Source of the DNA: Nitrospirota bacterium
Lineage (GTDB): Bacteria > Nitrospirota > Thermodesulfovibrionia > Thermodesulfovibrionales > JdFR-88
Length of the DNA stretch: 19,129 nucleotides
Assembly: GCA_021819985.1 (NCBI GenBank)
Contig: JAKAEG010000016.1
Coordinates: forward strand, 1 to 19,129
Direction: 5' to 3'
Part shown: piece after piece, positions 6,614-13,258 of the stretch
How positions within the stretch are numbered: the first letter of the stretch is position 1
Layout: the number at the start of each line of letters is the position of its first letter
Program-made: the position numbers and the translations under genes
The notes under the pieces: model-generated
The model's input: the letters and a program-made list of their open reading frames with translations, nothing else
What the model was told of the DNA's origin: nothing
The model's database searches: none

Positions 6614-6970
6614 GTGAGCAGGACCGTAATTTTCTATAGGACGGCTGACGGGAAATGCCCGGTACAGGATTTCTTGGCCTCGCTCCCGGGGAAAGTAGCT
6701 CAGAAGATTACTTGGGTTTTAAGCCTTCTGGAAGATTTGGAAATTATGCCGTCCTCATATTTCAAAAAGCTCGTGGGTACAGATGATATTTGGGAGTGCC
6801 GGATTCAATTTGGTTCGAATGCATACCGGATATTTTGCTTTCCAAGTGGGAATTCCGTTGTTGTTCTGACACACGGGCTGATTAAAAAAACGCAGAAAAC
6901 GCCGCAACGGGAGATCGAGAAAGCTGAGGCTTACAGAAGGGATTATTTACAGAGGAGGTTTAAAAAATGA
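6614..6970 (+). CDS. higB: HigB-like toxin (RelE/ParE superfamily, Gp49-like/DUF891)
   Basis: Probable mRNA-cleaving toxin of a type II toxin-antitoxin pair, 118 aa. It begins SRTVIFYRTADGK, contains the core WECRIQFGSNAYRIF, and ends with the basic KKTQKTPQREIEKAEAYRRD pattern typical of phage Gp49-like/HigB proteins. The GTG start has no Shine-Dalgarno sequence; the conserved N-terminal strand begins right there, so a later start is unlikely. The toxin precedes its antitoxin, as in higBA loci, and its stop overlaps the antitoxin start by four bases (ATGA). The gene sits between two copies of the phd promoter block. The family is well supported; target specificity is unknown. Confidence 0.87.
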   Translation: MSRTVIFYRTADGKCPVQDFLASLPGKVAQKITWVLSLLEDLEIMPSSYFKKLVGTDDIWECRIQFGSNAYRIFCFPSGNSVVVLTHGLIKKTQKTPQREIEKAEAYRRDYLQRRFKK

Positions 6971-7242
6971 GTGACCTGAAAAAATATATCCATGATAGAA
7001 AAAGAAGGGACAAAGGCTTCGCCGAAGGATATGATGAGGGATATGAGCAGTTCAAAATAGGCGCAATGTTAAAACAGGCCCGCGAGTCAGTGGGGCTTAC
7101 TCAGGAAGAACTTGCTCAAAAGCTGAAAACGAAGAAGACCGCTATATCGCGGATTGAAAATCATGCAGAAGATATCAAACTCTCGACTTTGGAGAAAGTG
7201 GCGCATGCTCTCGGCAAGCACCTTCAAGTAAAAATCGCTTGA
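6967..7242 (+). CDS. higA: HigA-like antitoxin with XRE-type helix-turn-helix
   Basis: Antitoxin and transcriptional autoregulator for the preceding toxin. It is 91 aa; residues about 31-85 form an XRE/Cro helix-turn-helix domain with the signature LTQEELAQKLKTKKTAISRI. The N-terminal 30 residues (KRRDKGFAEGYDEGYEQFK) are a charged helix that, in this HigA subgroup, probably contacts the toxin. ATG 6967 overlaps the toxin stop and is preceded by a strong GAGGAGG at about 6953-6958. Better translation of the antitoxin than of the leaderless toxin fits the need for antitoxin excess. Confidence 0.9.
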   Translation: MSDLKKYIHDRKRRDKGFAEGYDEGYEQFKIGAMLKQARESVGLTQEELAQKLKTKKTAISRIENHAEDIKLSTLEKVAHALGKHLQVKIA

Positions 7243-7371
7243 GTTTCGAGTTGCTGGAAGCGAGCTAAGCATTTGCTTCTTTCGATAATCGCCATCTAAG
7301 GTCTGTACGGCGGACGCGGACTTGATCCCATAACACGCGCTGAATCCCACCCTTTAAAAAAGTTGCTAGTC
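7243..7371 (+). other. Spacer between higA and second repeat copy
   Basis: No open frame, promoter or terminator that I can support. A short imperfect stem (AAGCA/TGCTT near 7268) is too weak to call. This segment and 6495-6613 are the unique flanks of the higBA insert between the two 193-bp repeats. Confidence 0.4.
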
Positions 7372-7453
7372 CCGGACGAAATCTCATCCAGGAAGCCGCC
7401 ATAAAAAGCACGGGTTTTTACAGGCAACTTTGTTTATTATTCTTCCCGCTTTG

Positions 7454-7483
7454 TTGATTGTTCTTTGTAATATAGACTATAAT
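7454..7483 (+). promoter_or_regulatory. Promoter of the phd-relE toxin-antitoxin operon
   Basis: -35 TTGATT (7454-7459), an 18-nt spacer, -10 TATAAT (7478-7483), the same as the upstream copy. The ribosome binding site GAGGAG (7505-7510) sits 7 nt before ATG 7518. Confidence 0.7.
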
Positions 7484-7496
7484 TATAGTCATATTA
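7468..7496 (+). promoter_or_regulatory. Operator-like palindrome with a 1-bp deletion
   Basis: Same element as 6398-6427, but one T is lost from the right arm, so the outer 5-6 bp of the two arms are out of register. The inner 18 bp, covering the -10, stay perfectly symmetrical. The functional operon therefore has a slightly damaged operator while the truncated copy keeps the perfect one. Confidence 0.65.
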
Positions 7497-7517
7497 AAAT
7501 TAGTGAGGAGTAATGCC

Positions 7518-7790
7518 ATGACAAAGACCATCCCCCTTGCCGAGGCGAAGAAGCATCTTTCCGTCATCGTGAAAGACGTTGATGAAAAGTTCGACCGTTT
7601 CGCGATCACCAAAAATGGAGTCGAAAAGGCTGTCATCATAAGCAGCGAGGAATTTGAGGGGCTGCTGGAGACGCTCGATATCCTCTCACATAGGGAGGAA
7701 AGAGAGGCGATTGCTCGCGCGAAGAAGCAGGTCAGCAAAGGTAAAACCATATCCCTTGAAAAATTCAAGGCGCGGCTTTCGCGCTCGTGA
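7518..7790 (+). CDS. Phd/YefM family antitoxin
   Basis: Antitoxin of a type II module, 90 aa, neutralising the RelE-like toxin encoded next and probably repressing the operon. The N-terminal half has the Phd/YefM fold pattern: IPLAEAKKHLSVIVKDV, then FAITKNGVEKAVIISSEEFE. The C-terminal part (about 52-90) is charged and helical, as expected for the toxin-wrapping tail. I chose ATG 7518 because GAGGAG lies 7 nt upstream; a GTG five codons earlier (7503) overlaps that site and has none of its own. The gene ends inside the toxin start with a GTGA overlap. Confidence 0.9.
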   Translation: MTKTIPLAEAKKHLSVIVKDVDEKFDRFAITKNGVEKAVIISSEEFEGLLETLDILSHREEREAIARAKKQVSKGKTISLEKFKARLSRS

Positions 7791-8047
7791 CCTTTCAGAT
7801 AGAACTTGCGAAGGAAGCCCAAGCCGGCCTTGAATCCCTTTACAAATCTGACAGGACATTGTTCAGGAGAATCCTTGCTAAGATCGAAACTCTTATGGCT
7901 AAGCCCCAGGAGGGCAAACCATTGGTTGGCAATCATAAGGGAGAATATTCCCTCAGGGTTGGTAATTACCGCATTGTTTATGAAATTGAATATACGAAGC
8001 GAATCGTCTATGTCCTCACCGTAAAACATCGAAAGCATGTCTATTGA
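7787..8047 (+). CDS. RelE/ParE family toxin
   Basis: Small basic toxin of 86 aa, probably a ribosome-dependent mRNA interferase of the RelE type. The family core EYSLRVGNYRIVYEI (Arg57, Arg62) and the C-terminal VLTVKHRKHVY (Arg82, His81 or His84, Tyr86) are the usual positions of the basic and aromatic catalytic residues. The start is GTG 7787, overlapping the antitoxin stop by four bases, which makes toxin translation dependent on that of the antitoxin. ParE-type gyrase inhibitors share the fold, but the conserved C-terminal HRxxVY pattern favours RelE. No terminator is visible after it, so readthrough towards mraZ is possible. Confidence 0.9.
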   Translation: MTFQIELAKEAQAGLESLYKSDRTLFRRILAKIETLMAKPQEGKPLVGNHKGEYSLRVGNYRIVYEIEYTKRIVYVLTVKHRKHVY

Positions 8048-8153
8048 ATTATATTTTCCTGAAGTTTTTAACCACAATATCTTGTGTCCTTATTACTTTC
8101 CGGCCTCTATATAATCCGACTGTAATCTTCAATAAAAAAAATTCCTTTTTTTC

Positions 8154-8183
8154 TTGACAACTTATGTAGCCTTTCCCTATGAT
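8154..8183 (+). promoter_or_regulatory. dcw cluster promoter (PmraZ)
   Basis: Consensus -35 TTGACA (8154-8159), an 18-nt spacer, and -10 TATGAT (8178-8183), a strong sigma70-type promoter. It is 62 nt upstream of the chosen mraZ ATG. It is preceded by A/T-rich DNA (A8 and T7 tracts at about 8132-8151) that could act as an UP-like element. It probably drives much of the dcw cluster. Confidence 0.8.
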
Positions 8184-8186
8184 TTA

Positions 8187-8211
8187 GTGGTAAAACGTGG
8201 GGAAAGGTGGT
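8187..8211 (+). promoter_or_regulatory. Putative MraZ operator, three GTGG boxes
   Basis: GTGGT (8187-8191), GTGGG (8197-8201) and GTGGT (8207-8211) occur at an exact 10-bp period, i.e. on one face of the helix, starting 3 bp after the -10. MraZ proteins are known to bind tandem TGGGN or GTGG-type repeats with 10-bp spacing in front of their own gene. Position and spacing match, so autorepression by MraZ is the likely role. Confidence 0.8.
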
Positions 8212-8245
8212 TTGAAAATCCCCTTTAATGGGAGGATTTGAATCA

Positions 8246-8698
8246 ATGTCCGGTTTTTCGGGTAAGTTTTATTACGCGATGGACGAAAAGGGTCGACTCA
8301 TGATACCGGCCCCTTTCAGGGACATTGTTTCTACAAACTACAGCCCCAAGCTCATGGTCGCGAATTCCGCTTTCGACAGTTGCCTGAACGTCTATCCGCT
8401 GGAGGAATGGCAAAAACTTGTGGAGAAGGTCAGGGCATTGCCCCGTTCGGACAGGTCGGTCAGATATTTTTTAAGAAAAGTTATCGCCTCCGCGGTGGAA
8501 ACCGCCATCGACAAGCAGGGCAGGATACTGGTGCCTTCGGCCCACAGGCAGGACACCGGACTGGACGGCGAGGTTGTGCTTGTGGGGCAGGTCGAGATGA
8601 TCGAGTTGTGGAGCAAGTCCGCCTGGGCGCAGGAGACGGACGCCTCCAGGGTGGACAGGGACACGCTTGAGGCATCGCTCAGCCGTTATGGGATATAG
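8246..8698 (+). CDS. mraZ: Transcriptional regulator MraZ
   Basis: DNA-binding regulator of the dcw cluster that forms ring-shaped oligomers. The 150 aa contain two SpoVT-AbrB-like halves, each with the DxxxR signature: DEKGRLMIP (13-21) and DKQGRILVP (89-97). I chose ATG 8246 because GGGAGG (8230-8235) precedes it by 10 nt and the product starts MSGFSGKF, close to the usual MraZ N-terminus. An in-frame ATG at 8228 would add six residues but contains the ribosome binding site. Its putative operator is just upstream. The stop overlaps the ribosome binding site of rsmH. Confidence 0.95.
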   Translation: MSGFSGKFYYAMDEKGRLMIPAPFRDIVSTNYSPKLMVANSAFDSCLNVYPLEEWQKLVEKVRALPRSDRSVRYFLRKVIASAVETAIDKQGRILVPSAHRQDTGLDGEVVLVGQVEMIELWSKSAWAQETDASRVDRDTLEASLSRYGI

Positions 8699-8706
8699 AG
8701 GGAAAT

Positions 8707-9588
8707 ATGATAGCTCACGTTCCCGTTTTGCTTGGGGAAGTCATGGAGATTCTGAAACCCGAAAGAGGGGGAGTTTACGTTGACGCAACGGTCGGACTTG
8801 GGGGGCATTCAACGGAGATACTCAGGCGGATGGGGGCACAGGGCTCCCTTATTGGCATTGACAGGGATGAGGAGGCGTTAAAGGTGGCCCGGGCGGCGCT
8901 GACCAGTGAAAACGTGTCGCTTGCGCACGCCAGGTTCTCGGAACTCGATTCCGTGCTCGACGGGATGAACATAGACAAGATCGACGGCATCATGTTCGAC
9001 CTGGGGGTTTCCATGCTTCAGCTCAGGATGGCCGAGAGGGGTTTCAGCTTCAATTCCGATGAGCCCCTGGATATGCGCATGGATAAAAGCCCCGTTACGC
9101 CTACCGCTGCAGATATATTGGCCACCTATCCCGAAACCGAACTCCGGAGGATTTTCGGCGAGTACGGAGAGGAAAGATACTCGGGCAGGATCGCAAGGCA
9201 AATAGTCTTTTTAAGGCGCAAGGGGACCCCGGTGAGGACCGGCAGGGAGCTTGCACGCATAGCTTTGACCGCATACCACGGAGGCCGGGAAAAGATACAC
9301 CCCGCAACAAGGATCTTCCAGGCCTTGAGGATAGAAGTGAACAGGGAACTGGAAGAGCTGAAATCGGGCCTTGATTTCTCATTGCGCCGCCTTTCGAAAG
9401 GCGGGAGGATCGCGGTCATCTCCTACCATTCCCTCGAGGACAGGATCGTCAAGCATTTCCTGAAGGACGCGGAAAAGGAAGGACAATTTATCCTCCTTTC
9501 GAAAAAACCGGTGAGGCCGGCGCTGGAGGAGATAAGACGGAATCCGGCGGCCAGAAGCGCCAAGCTCAGGGGGGCCGAAAGACAATGA
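8707..9588 (+). CDS. rsmH: 16S rRNA (cytosine1402-N4)-methyltransferase RsmH
   Basis: S-adenosylmethionine-dependent methylase of C1402 in the decoding centre of 16S rRNA (formerly MraW). The 293 aa carry the SAM-binding DATVGLGGHS (26-35), IDRDEEAL, the MFDLGVS region (96-102), and the conserved HPATRIFQALRIEVN (198-212) and SYHSLEDRIVK (239-249). It starts 8 nt after mraZ with GAGGGA as ribosome binding site, and its TGA overlaps the next ATG by four bases. One common residue differs (usual GVSSxQLD reads GVSMLQLR), with no reason to doubt function. Confidence 0.96.
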   Translation: MIAHVPVLLGEVMEILKPERGGVYVDATVGLGGHSTEILRRMGAQGSLIGIDRDEEALKVARAALTSENVSLAHARFSELDSVLDGMNIDKIDGIMFDLGVSMLQLRMAERGFSFNSDEPLDMRMDKSPVTPTAADILATYPETELRRIFGEYGEERYSGRIARQIVFLRRKGTPVRTGRELARIALTAYHGGREKIHPATRIFQALRIEVNRELEELKSGLDFSLRRLSKGGRIAVISYHSLEDRIVKHFLKDAEKEGQFILLSKKPVRPALEEIRRNPAARSAKLRGAERQ

Positions 9589-9920
9589 GAGCGGGCATGA
9601 GAAGCGAGGGAAGTATGTTATCATATTGTCTCAGGGGATTTGTATGTCTACTTGTTGTCATCGGATTTTTCGGGTTGGTCTGGCTTCGCTCCAGCATACG
9701 GGAACAAGAATATGAGATTGGTGCGCTCGAAAAGGAGTGCCGGGGGGTGCTCCGCCATTTGAACGCGCTTGATGCCGAAAAGGCAACTCTCTTTTCCGTC
9801 GCGCAAACCGGCACGGTCGCCGCAGAAAAACTGGGCATGGATTTTCCTGACAGGACAAAGGTGTTTTACGTGGAACGGGACAGGGGAAATGTCCCATATG
9901 AGGCGGCCTACAGGCAGTAA
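9585..9920 (+). CDS. ftsL: FtsL-like cell division protein
   Basis: Small bitopic divisome protein, 111 aa; in known bacteria FtsL with FtsB and FtsQ recruits and activates FtsW-FtsI. There is a short cytoplasmic N-terminus, one membrane helix (about 17-35), and then a predicted coiled coil (about 37-70). The ending LGMDFPDRTKVFYVE fits the short beta segment common to FtsL. Sequence conservation in this family is low, so the call rests on topology and position between rsmH and ftsI. ATG 9585 couples to rsmH; ATG 9615, with GAGGG just upstream, is an alternative start giving 101 aa. Confidence 0.8.
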   Translation: MRAGMRSEGSMLSYCLRGFVCLLVVIGFFGLVWLRSSIREQEYEIGALEKECRGVLRHLNALDAEKATLFSVAQTGTVAAEKLGMDFPDRTKVFYVERDRGNVPYEAAYRQ

Positions 9921-10034
9921 ACAGGGCCCCTTTGCTTTTGTGTAATTTTTTGTTTTTTGATTTTGTTTTTTTGCGTTGTTTCAGGGGGGTTTTTTGATTA
10001 GTTTTAATTCAACACAAACCAAAAATTTTAGGAA
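9921..10034 (+). other. T-rich intergenic stretch between ftsL and ftsI
   Basis: The only sizeable gap in the first part of an otherwise tightly packed operon. The + strand is very T-rich, with T6, T6, T7 and T6 runs (9946-9951, 9953-9958, 9966-9972, 9990-9995) and a G6 run at 9984-9989. I see no GC-rich stem that would make a terminator and no convincing promoter. It may be an mRNA processing or Rho/elongation-sensitive region. Confidence 0.5.
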
Positions 10035-11759
10035 ATGACGAGAGCCATTCTTCTTAGCACGGCGATAACGTTTGCCTTTTTTATTGTCCTTGTAAGGCTG
10101 GGGGAACTGATGCTGCTTGAGCACCAGGAGCTTTCCGCCAAGGCGATGAGCCAATATCAGAGGGAAAGCCATATCAAGGCCGGCAGGGGTGATATATATG
10201 ACAGGAGGGGCAGGGAGCTTGCGGTGAGCCTGGACGCGCAGTCCCTCTATTGCGACCCCGCGCAGGTGGCTTCCGTCCGCCAGGACGCAATGGAGATAGC
10301 GAAAGCGGTAGGGGTGAGCTATTCAGAGGTCGAAGACAAGATGTCCGTCACCGGCAAAAAACATTTCATATGGATTAAAAGAAAGTTAAGTGAAGATCAG
10401 AGTGATGCCTTGAAAGGCATGAAGCTTGGCCCAGGCATAGGCTTCGTGGATGAGTCTAAAAGATATTATCCCGAAGGCAGTCTTGCCGCCCAGGTGCTTG
10501 GATATCTGAATATGGACAGCAAGGCGCAGGCCGGGGTGGAGAAAGAGTACAGCGGGACGCTTACCGACAAGGGCGGCAAAGTGGTAGTGGAGCGGGACGC
10601 GACCGGAAAGATACTTTCCCAGGGCGTGCAGATGGAATCCAGGGGAGACAACGTGGTGCTTACTATCGATGAGGGGCTCCAGTTCATAGCGGAGTCGGCC
10701 CTGGATGAAGCGATGCAAAAATGGAAGGCGGAATCGGCTGTCGTCATAATGATGGACCCTTATACCGGGGGCATCCTGGCGATGTCGAGCAGGCCTACTT
10801 TCAATCCCAATGATCCGGGCGCGGCGGAAGCCGCCGCAAGGCGAAACAGGGCCATAATGGATGTATACGAGCCAGGCTCCGTATTCAAGATAGTAATGGG
10901 CTCGGCGGGCCTTGAGACCGGGACAGTCACGCCGCAGTCGGTCTTTAATTGTTATGGCGGCAGATTCTCAGTTGGCGGCAGGACGTTTCATGACGTGGAA
11001 AAAAACGGGATCCTGACTTTCGAGCAGATAATACAGAAATCCTCGAATGTGGGCAGCATCCAGGTCGCTCTCAAGCTCGGCCCGGAGAGGCTTTATAAAT
11101 ATGCAAGACTGCTTGGGTTCGGCCAGAAAACAGATATAGACCTCCCTTCCGAAACCGGAGGGTACGCTAAACTCCCTCATTCCGATGTCTCCCTTGCCTC
11201 GATGGCGATAGGTTATGGGGTCGCGGTAACGCCGCTCCAGATACTCAGGGCATACTCGGCAATAGCAAACGGCGGTTATCTTGTCAGTCCGCATGTGGTT
11301 TCCCGTATCACATCTCCGGACGGCCAGACTATAAGCAGTTTTCATGGACAAATTCAAAGGGTCCTGAAGCCCGAAACAGCCGCCATTTTCAGAAAGATAC
11401 TTGGCATGGTCACCCAGAAAGGCGGCACCGCGGAGCAGGCCGCCGTGGACGGCAATGCCGTCTGCGGAAAGACAGGCACAGCCAGGCTTTTTGATCCAAG
11501 GACCGGAAGGTATTCGGACAAGTACGCAAGCACATTCGTTGGGTTCGTCCCCGCCAAAGACCCGAAAATAGCGATGATAGTGGTGTTCAAGGGCCCGAAA
11601 GGGTCGATATACGGGGGCGTGGTTTCAGGGCCGGTATTCAGCACTATCGCCGAGAAGGCGTTCGCTTATCTTAACGTCCCCAGGGACGATGCGGACCAGG
11701 GCAACATTGTTTATGTAGGAAAAGGAAAGGACAGTCATGGAGTTGTCTATACTCCTTGA
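10035..11759 (+). CDS. ftsI: Septal peptidoglycan transpeptidase FtsI (PBP3)
   Basis: Class B penicillin-binding protein that crosslinks septal peptidoglycan in complex with FtsW. It is 574 aa with a short tail and one membrane helix (about 4-20), followed by the RGDIYDRRGRELA motif (51-63) of the non-catalytic pedestal. The transpeptidase domain has SVFK (Ser282 nucleophile, Lys285), SSN (336-338) and KTGT (479-482). There is no PASTA domain, unlike SpoVD-type proteins. The ATG has only a poor AGGA at a spacing of 2 nt, and a TAG stop directly upstream (10029-10031) rules out extension. It overlaps murE by 23 bp. Confidence 0.95.
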   Translation: MTRAILLSTAITFAFFIVLVRLGELMLLEHQELSAKAMSQYQRESHIKAGRGDIYDRRGRELAVSLDAQSLYCDPAQVASVRQDAMEIAKAVGVSYSEVEDKMSVTGKKHFIWIKRKLSEDQSDALKGMKLGPGIGFVDESKRYYPEGSLAAQVLGYLNMDSKAQAGVEKEYSGTLTDKGGKVVVERDATGKILSQGVQMESRGDNVVLTIDEGLQFIAESALDEAMQKWKAESAVVIMMDPYTGGILAMSSRPTFNPNDPGAAEAAARRNRAIMDVYEPGSVFKIVMGSAGLETGTVTPQSVFNCYGGRFSVGGRTFHDVEKNGILTFEQIIQKSSNVGSIQVALKLGPERLYKYARLLGFGQKTDIDLPSETGGYAKLPHSDVSLASMAIGYGVAVTPLQILRAYSAIANGGYLVSPHVVSRITSPDGQTISSFHGQIQRVLKPETAAIFRKILGMVTQKGGTAEQAAVDGNAVCGKTGTARLFDPRTGRYSDKYASTFVGFVPAKDPKIAMIVVFKGPKGSIYGGVVSGPVFSTIAEKAFAYLNVPRDDADQGNIVYVGKGKDSHGVVYTP

Positions 11760-13257
11760 AGGAGTAAAGATAAAGGAAATAAAAAACGGTGCGGGCCTCG
11801 ATATAAAAGGCCTTGCGATAGACTCAAGGCGGGTGCGCCCCGGAGACCTTTTTTTCGCGCTCAGGGGCGGCCGTGCGGACGGCAACGCATTCATAGCGGA
11901 TGCCATACAAAAAGGGGCCAGCGCCATTTTGACTGAAATAGAGGATAGCGGCTCTTCACTTTCATCAGGGCCTGCATATATTGTGGTAGAGGACGGCCGC
12001 GCCGCGCTTGCGAGGGCTTCGGCCAATTTCAACAACAATCCTTCCCGAAGGCTGGCGGTCACCGGGATAACGGGAACAAACGGAAAAACGACCACGGCCC
12101 TTCTTGTGCAAGGCGCTCTTACGCGGCTTGGCAGGGGAGCGGGGCTCATAGGCACCATAAAATACATCGCGGGCGGAACGGAAAAACCCGCTTCCCATAC
12201 CACACCGGAGGCCCCGGAGTTTCAATCCATGCTTGAAGAAATGTCCAGGGCGGGCCAGAGTTACGCTGCGGCCGAGATATCATCTCACGCGCTTGCTCAA
12301 AAAAGGGTGGACTGCACCTCTTTCAAGGCGGCCGTGTTTACAAACCTTACGAGGGACCATCTCGATTTCCACAAGACGATGGAGAATTATTTCGACGCCA
12401 AAAAAAGACTTTTCCATGAGCTGCTCGAAGAGGGCGGCGCGGCGGTCATAAATTCCGACGACCCTTTCGGCCTCAGGCTTGTCTCTGGGCTTAAGGGCAG
12501 GAGGATTTTTACCTATGGGACCGTTTCTCTTCACAACGATTATGGCAATGAAAGCATAACGGCGAAAGACATTTTGAACCTGCAGGCCGGGCTGCGATTT
12601 GAAATTGCCTTTAAGGGTAAAAAATTTCCGGTAAGCTCCCGCCTCATAGGAGCCCATAATGTCTACAACCTGCTTGCCGCGTTCGGGGCGCTCGTAGGGC
12701 TTGGCATCAGCCAGGAAGATGCCATAGATGGTCTGGAATCCCTTGAAGGGGTAAAGGGCCGGTTCGAGCGGGTTGAATGCGGCCAGGACTTCCTTGTGGT
12801 CGTCGATTATGCCCATACGCCAGATGCGCTTCAGAGGCTGATCCAGGCCGCCCGCGCCGTTTCAGGAGGCAGGGTCATCACCATGTTTGGGTGCGGCGGG
12901 GACCGGGACAAAGGCAAGCGCAGAGAGATGGGGCTGATCGGGGCCGCCCTTTCGGATATCGCGGTCATCACATCTGACAACCCTCGCAGCGAGGACCCGG
13001 TATCCATTATAAATGACATAAAGGAAGGCATCCCGGCCGATAGAGCGGCTGATTGCATGCTGATAACGGACCGTGCCCAGGCCATCGCGAAGGCCATAGA
13101 ATTGGCCCGGCCCGGAGATGCGGTTTTGATCGCGGGCAAGGGGCACGAGGATTACCAGGAGATAAACGGAGCGCGCATGCCATTCAGTGACTGCCAAGCC
13201 GCAATCGATGCATTGAAAGACCAAAAAACAAGAAGTCAAAAAAGGCAAAACAGGTGA
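11737..13257 (+). CDS. murE: UDP-MurNAc-L-Ala-D-Glu:meso-diaminopimelate ligase MurE
   Basis: Cytosolic ATP-dependent ligase that adds the third residue of the peptidoglycan stem peptide. It is 506 aa. The P-loop GTNGKTT is at 113-119, the TRDHLDFH motif at 205-212, and DYAHTPDAL (357-365) is conserved. The DNPR signature (414-417) marks specificity for meso-diaminopimelate rather than lysine. The start overlaps ftsI by 23 bp and is preceded by GGAAAGGA with 5-nt spacing. One base separates its stop from murF. Confidence 0.96.
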   Translation: MELSILLEGVKIKEIKNGAGLDIKGLAIDSRRVRPGDLFFALRGGRADGNAFIADAIQKGASAILTEIEDSGSSLSSGPAYIVVEDGRAALARASANFNNNPSRRLAVTGITGTNGKTTTALLVQGALTRLGRGAGLIGTIKYIAGGTEKPASHTTPEAPEFQSMLEEMSRAGQSYAAAEISSHALAQKRVDCTSFKAAVFTNLTRDHLDFHKTMENYFDAKKRLFHELLEEGGAAVINSDDPFGLRLVSGLKGRRIFTYGTVSLHNDYGNESITAKDILNLQAGLRFEIAFKGKKFPVSSRLIGAHNVYNLLAAFGALVGLGISQEDAIDGLESLEGVKGRFERVECGQDFLVVVDYAHTPDALQRLIQAARAVSGGRVITMFGCGGDRDKGKRREMGLIGAALSDIAVITSDNPRSEDPVSIINDIKEGIPADRAADCMLITDRAQAIAKAIELARPGDAVLIAGKGHEDYQEINGARMPFSDCQAAIDALKDQKTRSQKRQNR

Positions 13258-13258
13258 A

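Larger units (their letters stand above)
7372..7563 (+). repeat. 193-bp direct repeat, copy 2 (one base shorter)
   Basis: Direct repeat of 6302-6494, offset 1070 bp, identical except for one deleted T after position 7490. This copy leads into the intact Phd/YefM antitoxin. The 120 or so bases upstream of the promoter are repeated as well, so the duplicated unit is not limited to regulatory DNA. Confidence 0.97.

Noticed and set aside
7418..8077. 219-codon antisense open frame covering the whole phd-relE operon
   Set aside because: It mirrors two well-supported overlapping toxin-antitoxin genes, has no ribosome binding site or recognisable domain, and is best explained as a codon shadow.
8110..8115. 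Second TATAAT upstream of mraZ
   Set aside because: A perfect -10 hexamer, but no acceptable -35 at 16-18 nt spacing; the TTGACA-TATGAT pair downstream is far better.
8132..8151. A-tract/T-tract hairpin before mraZ as a terminator for relE
   Set aside because: The stem would be A-U pairs only with no GC-rich base, so it is unlikely to terminate.
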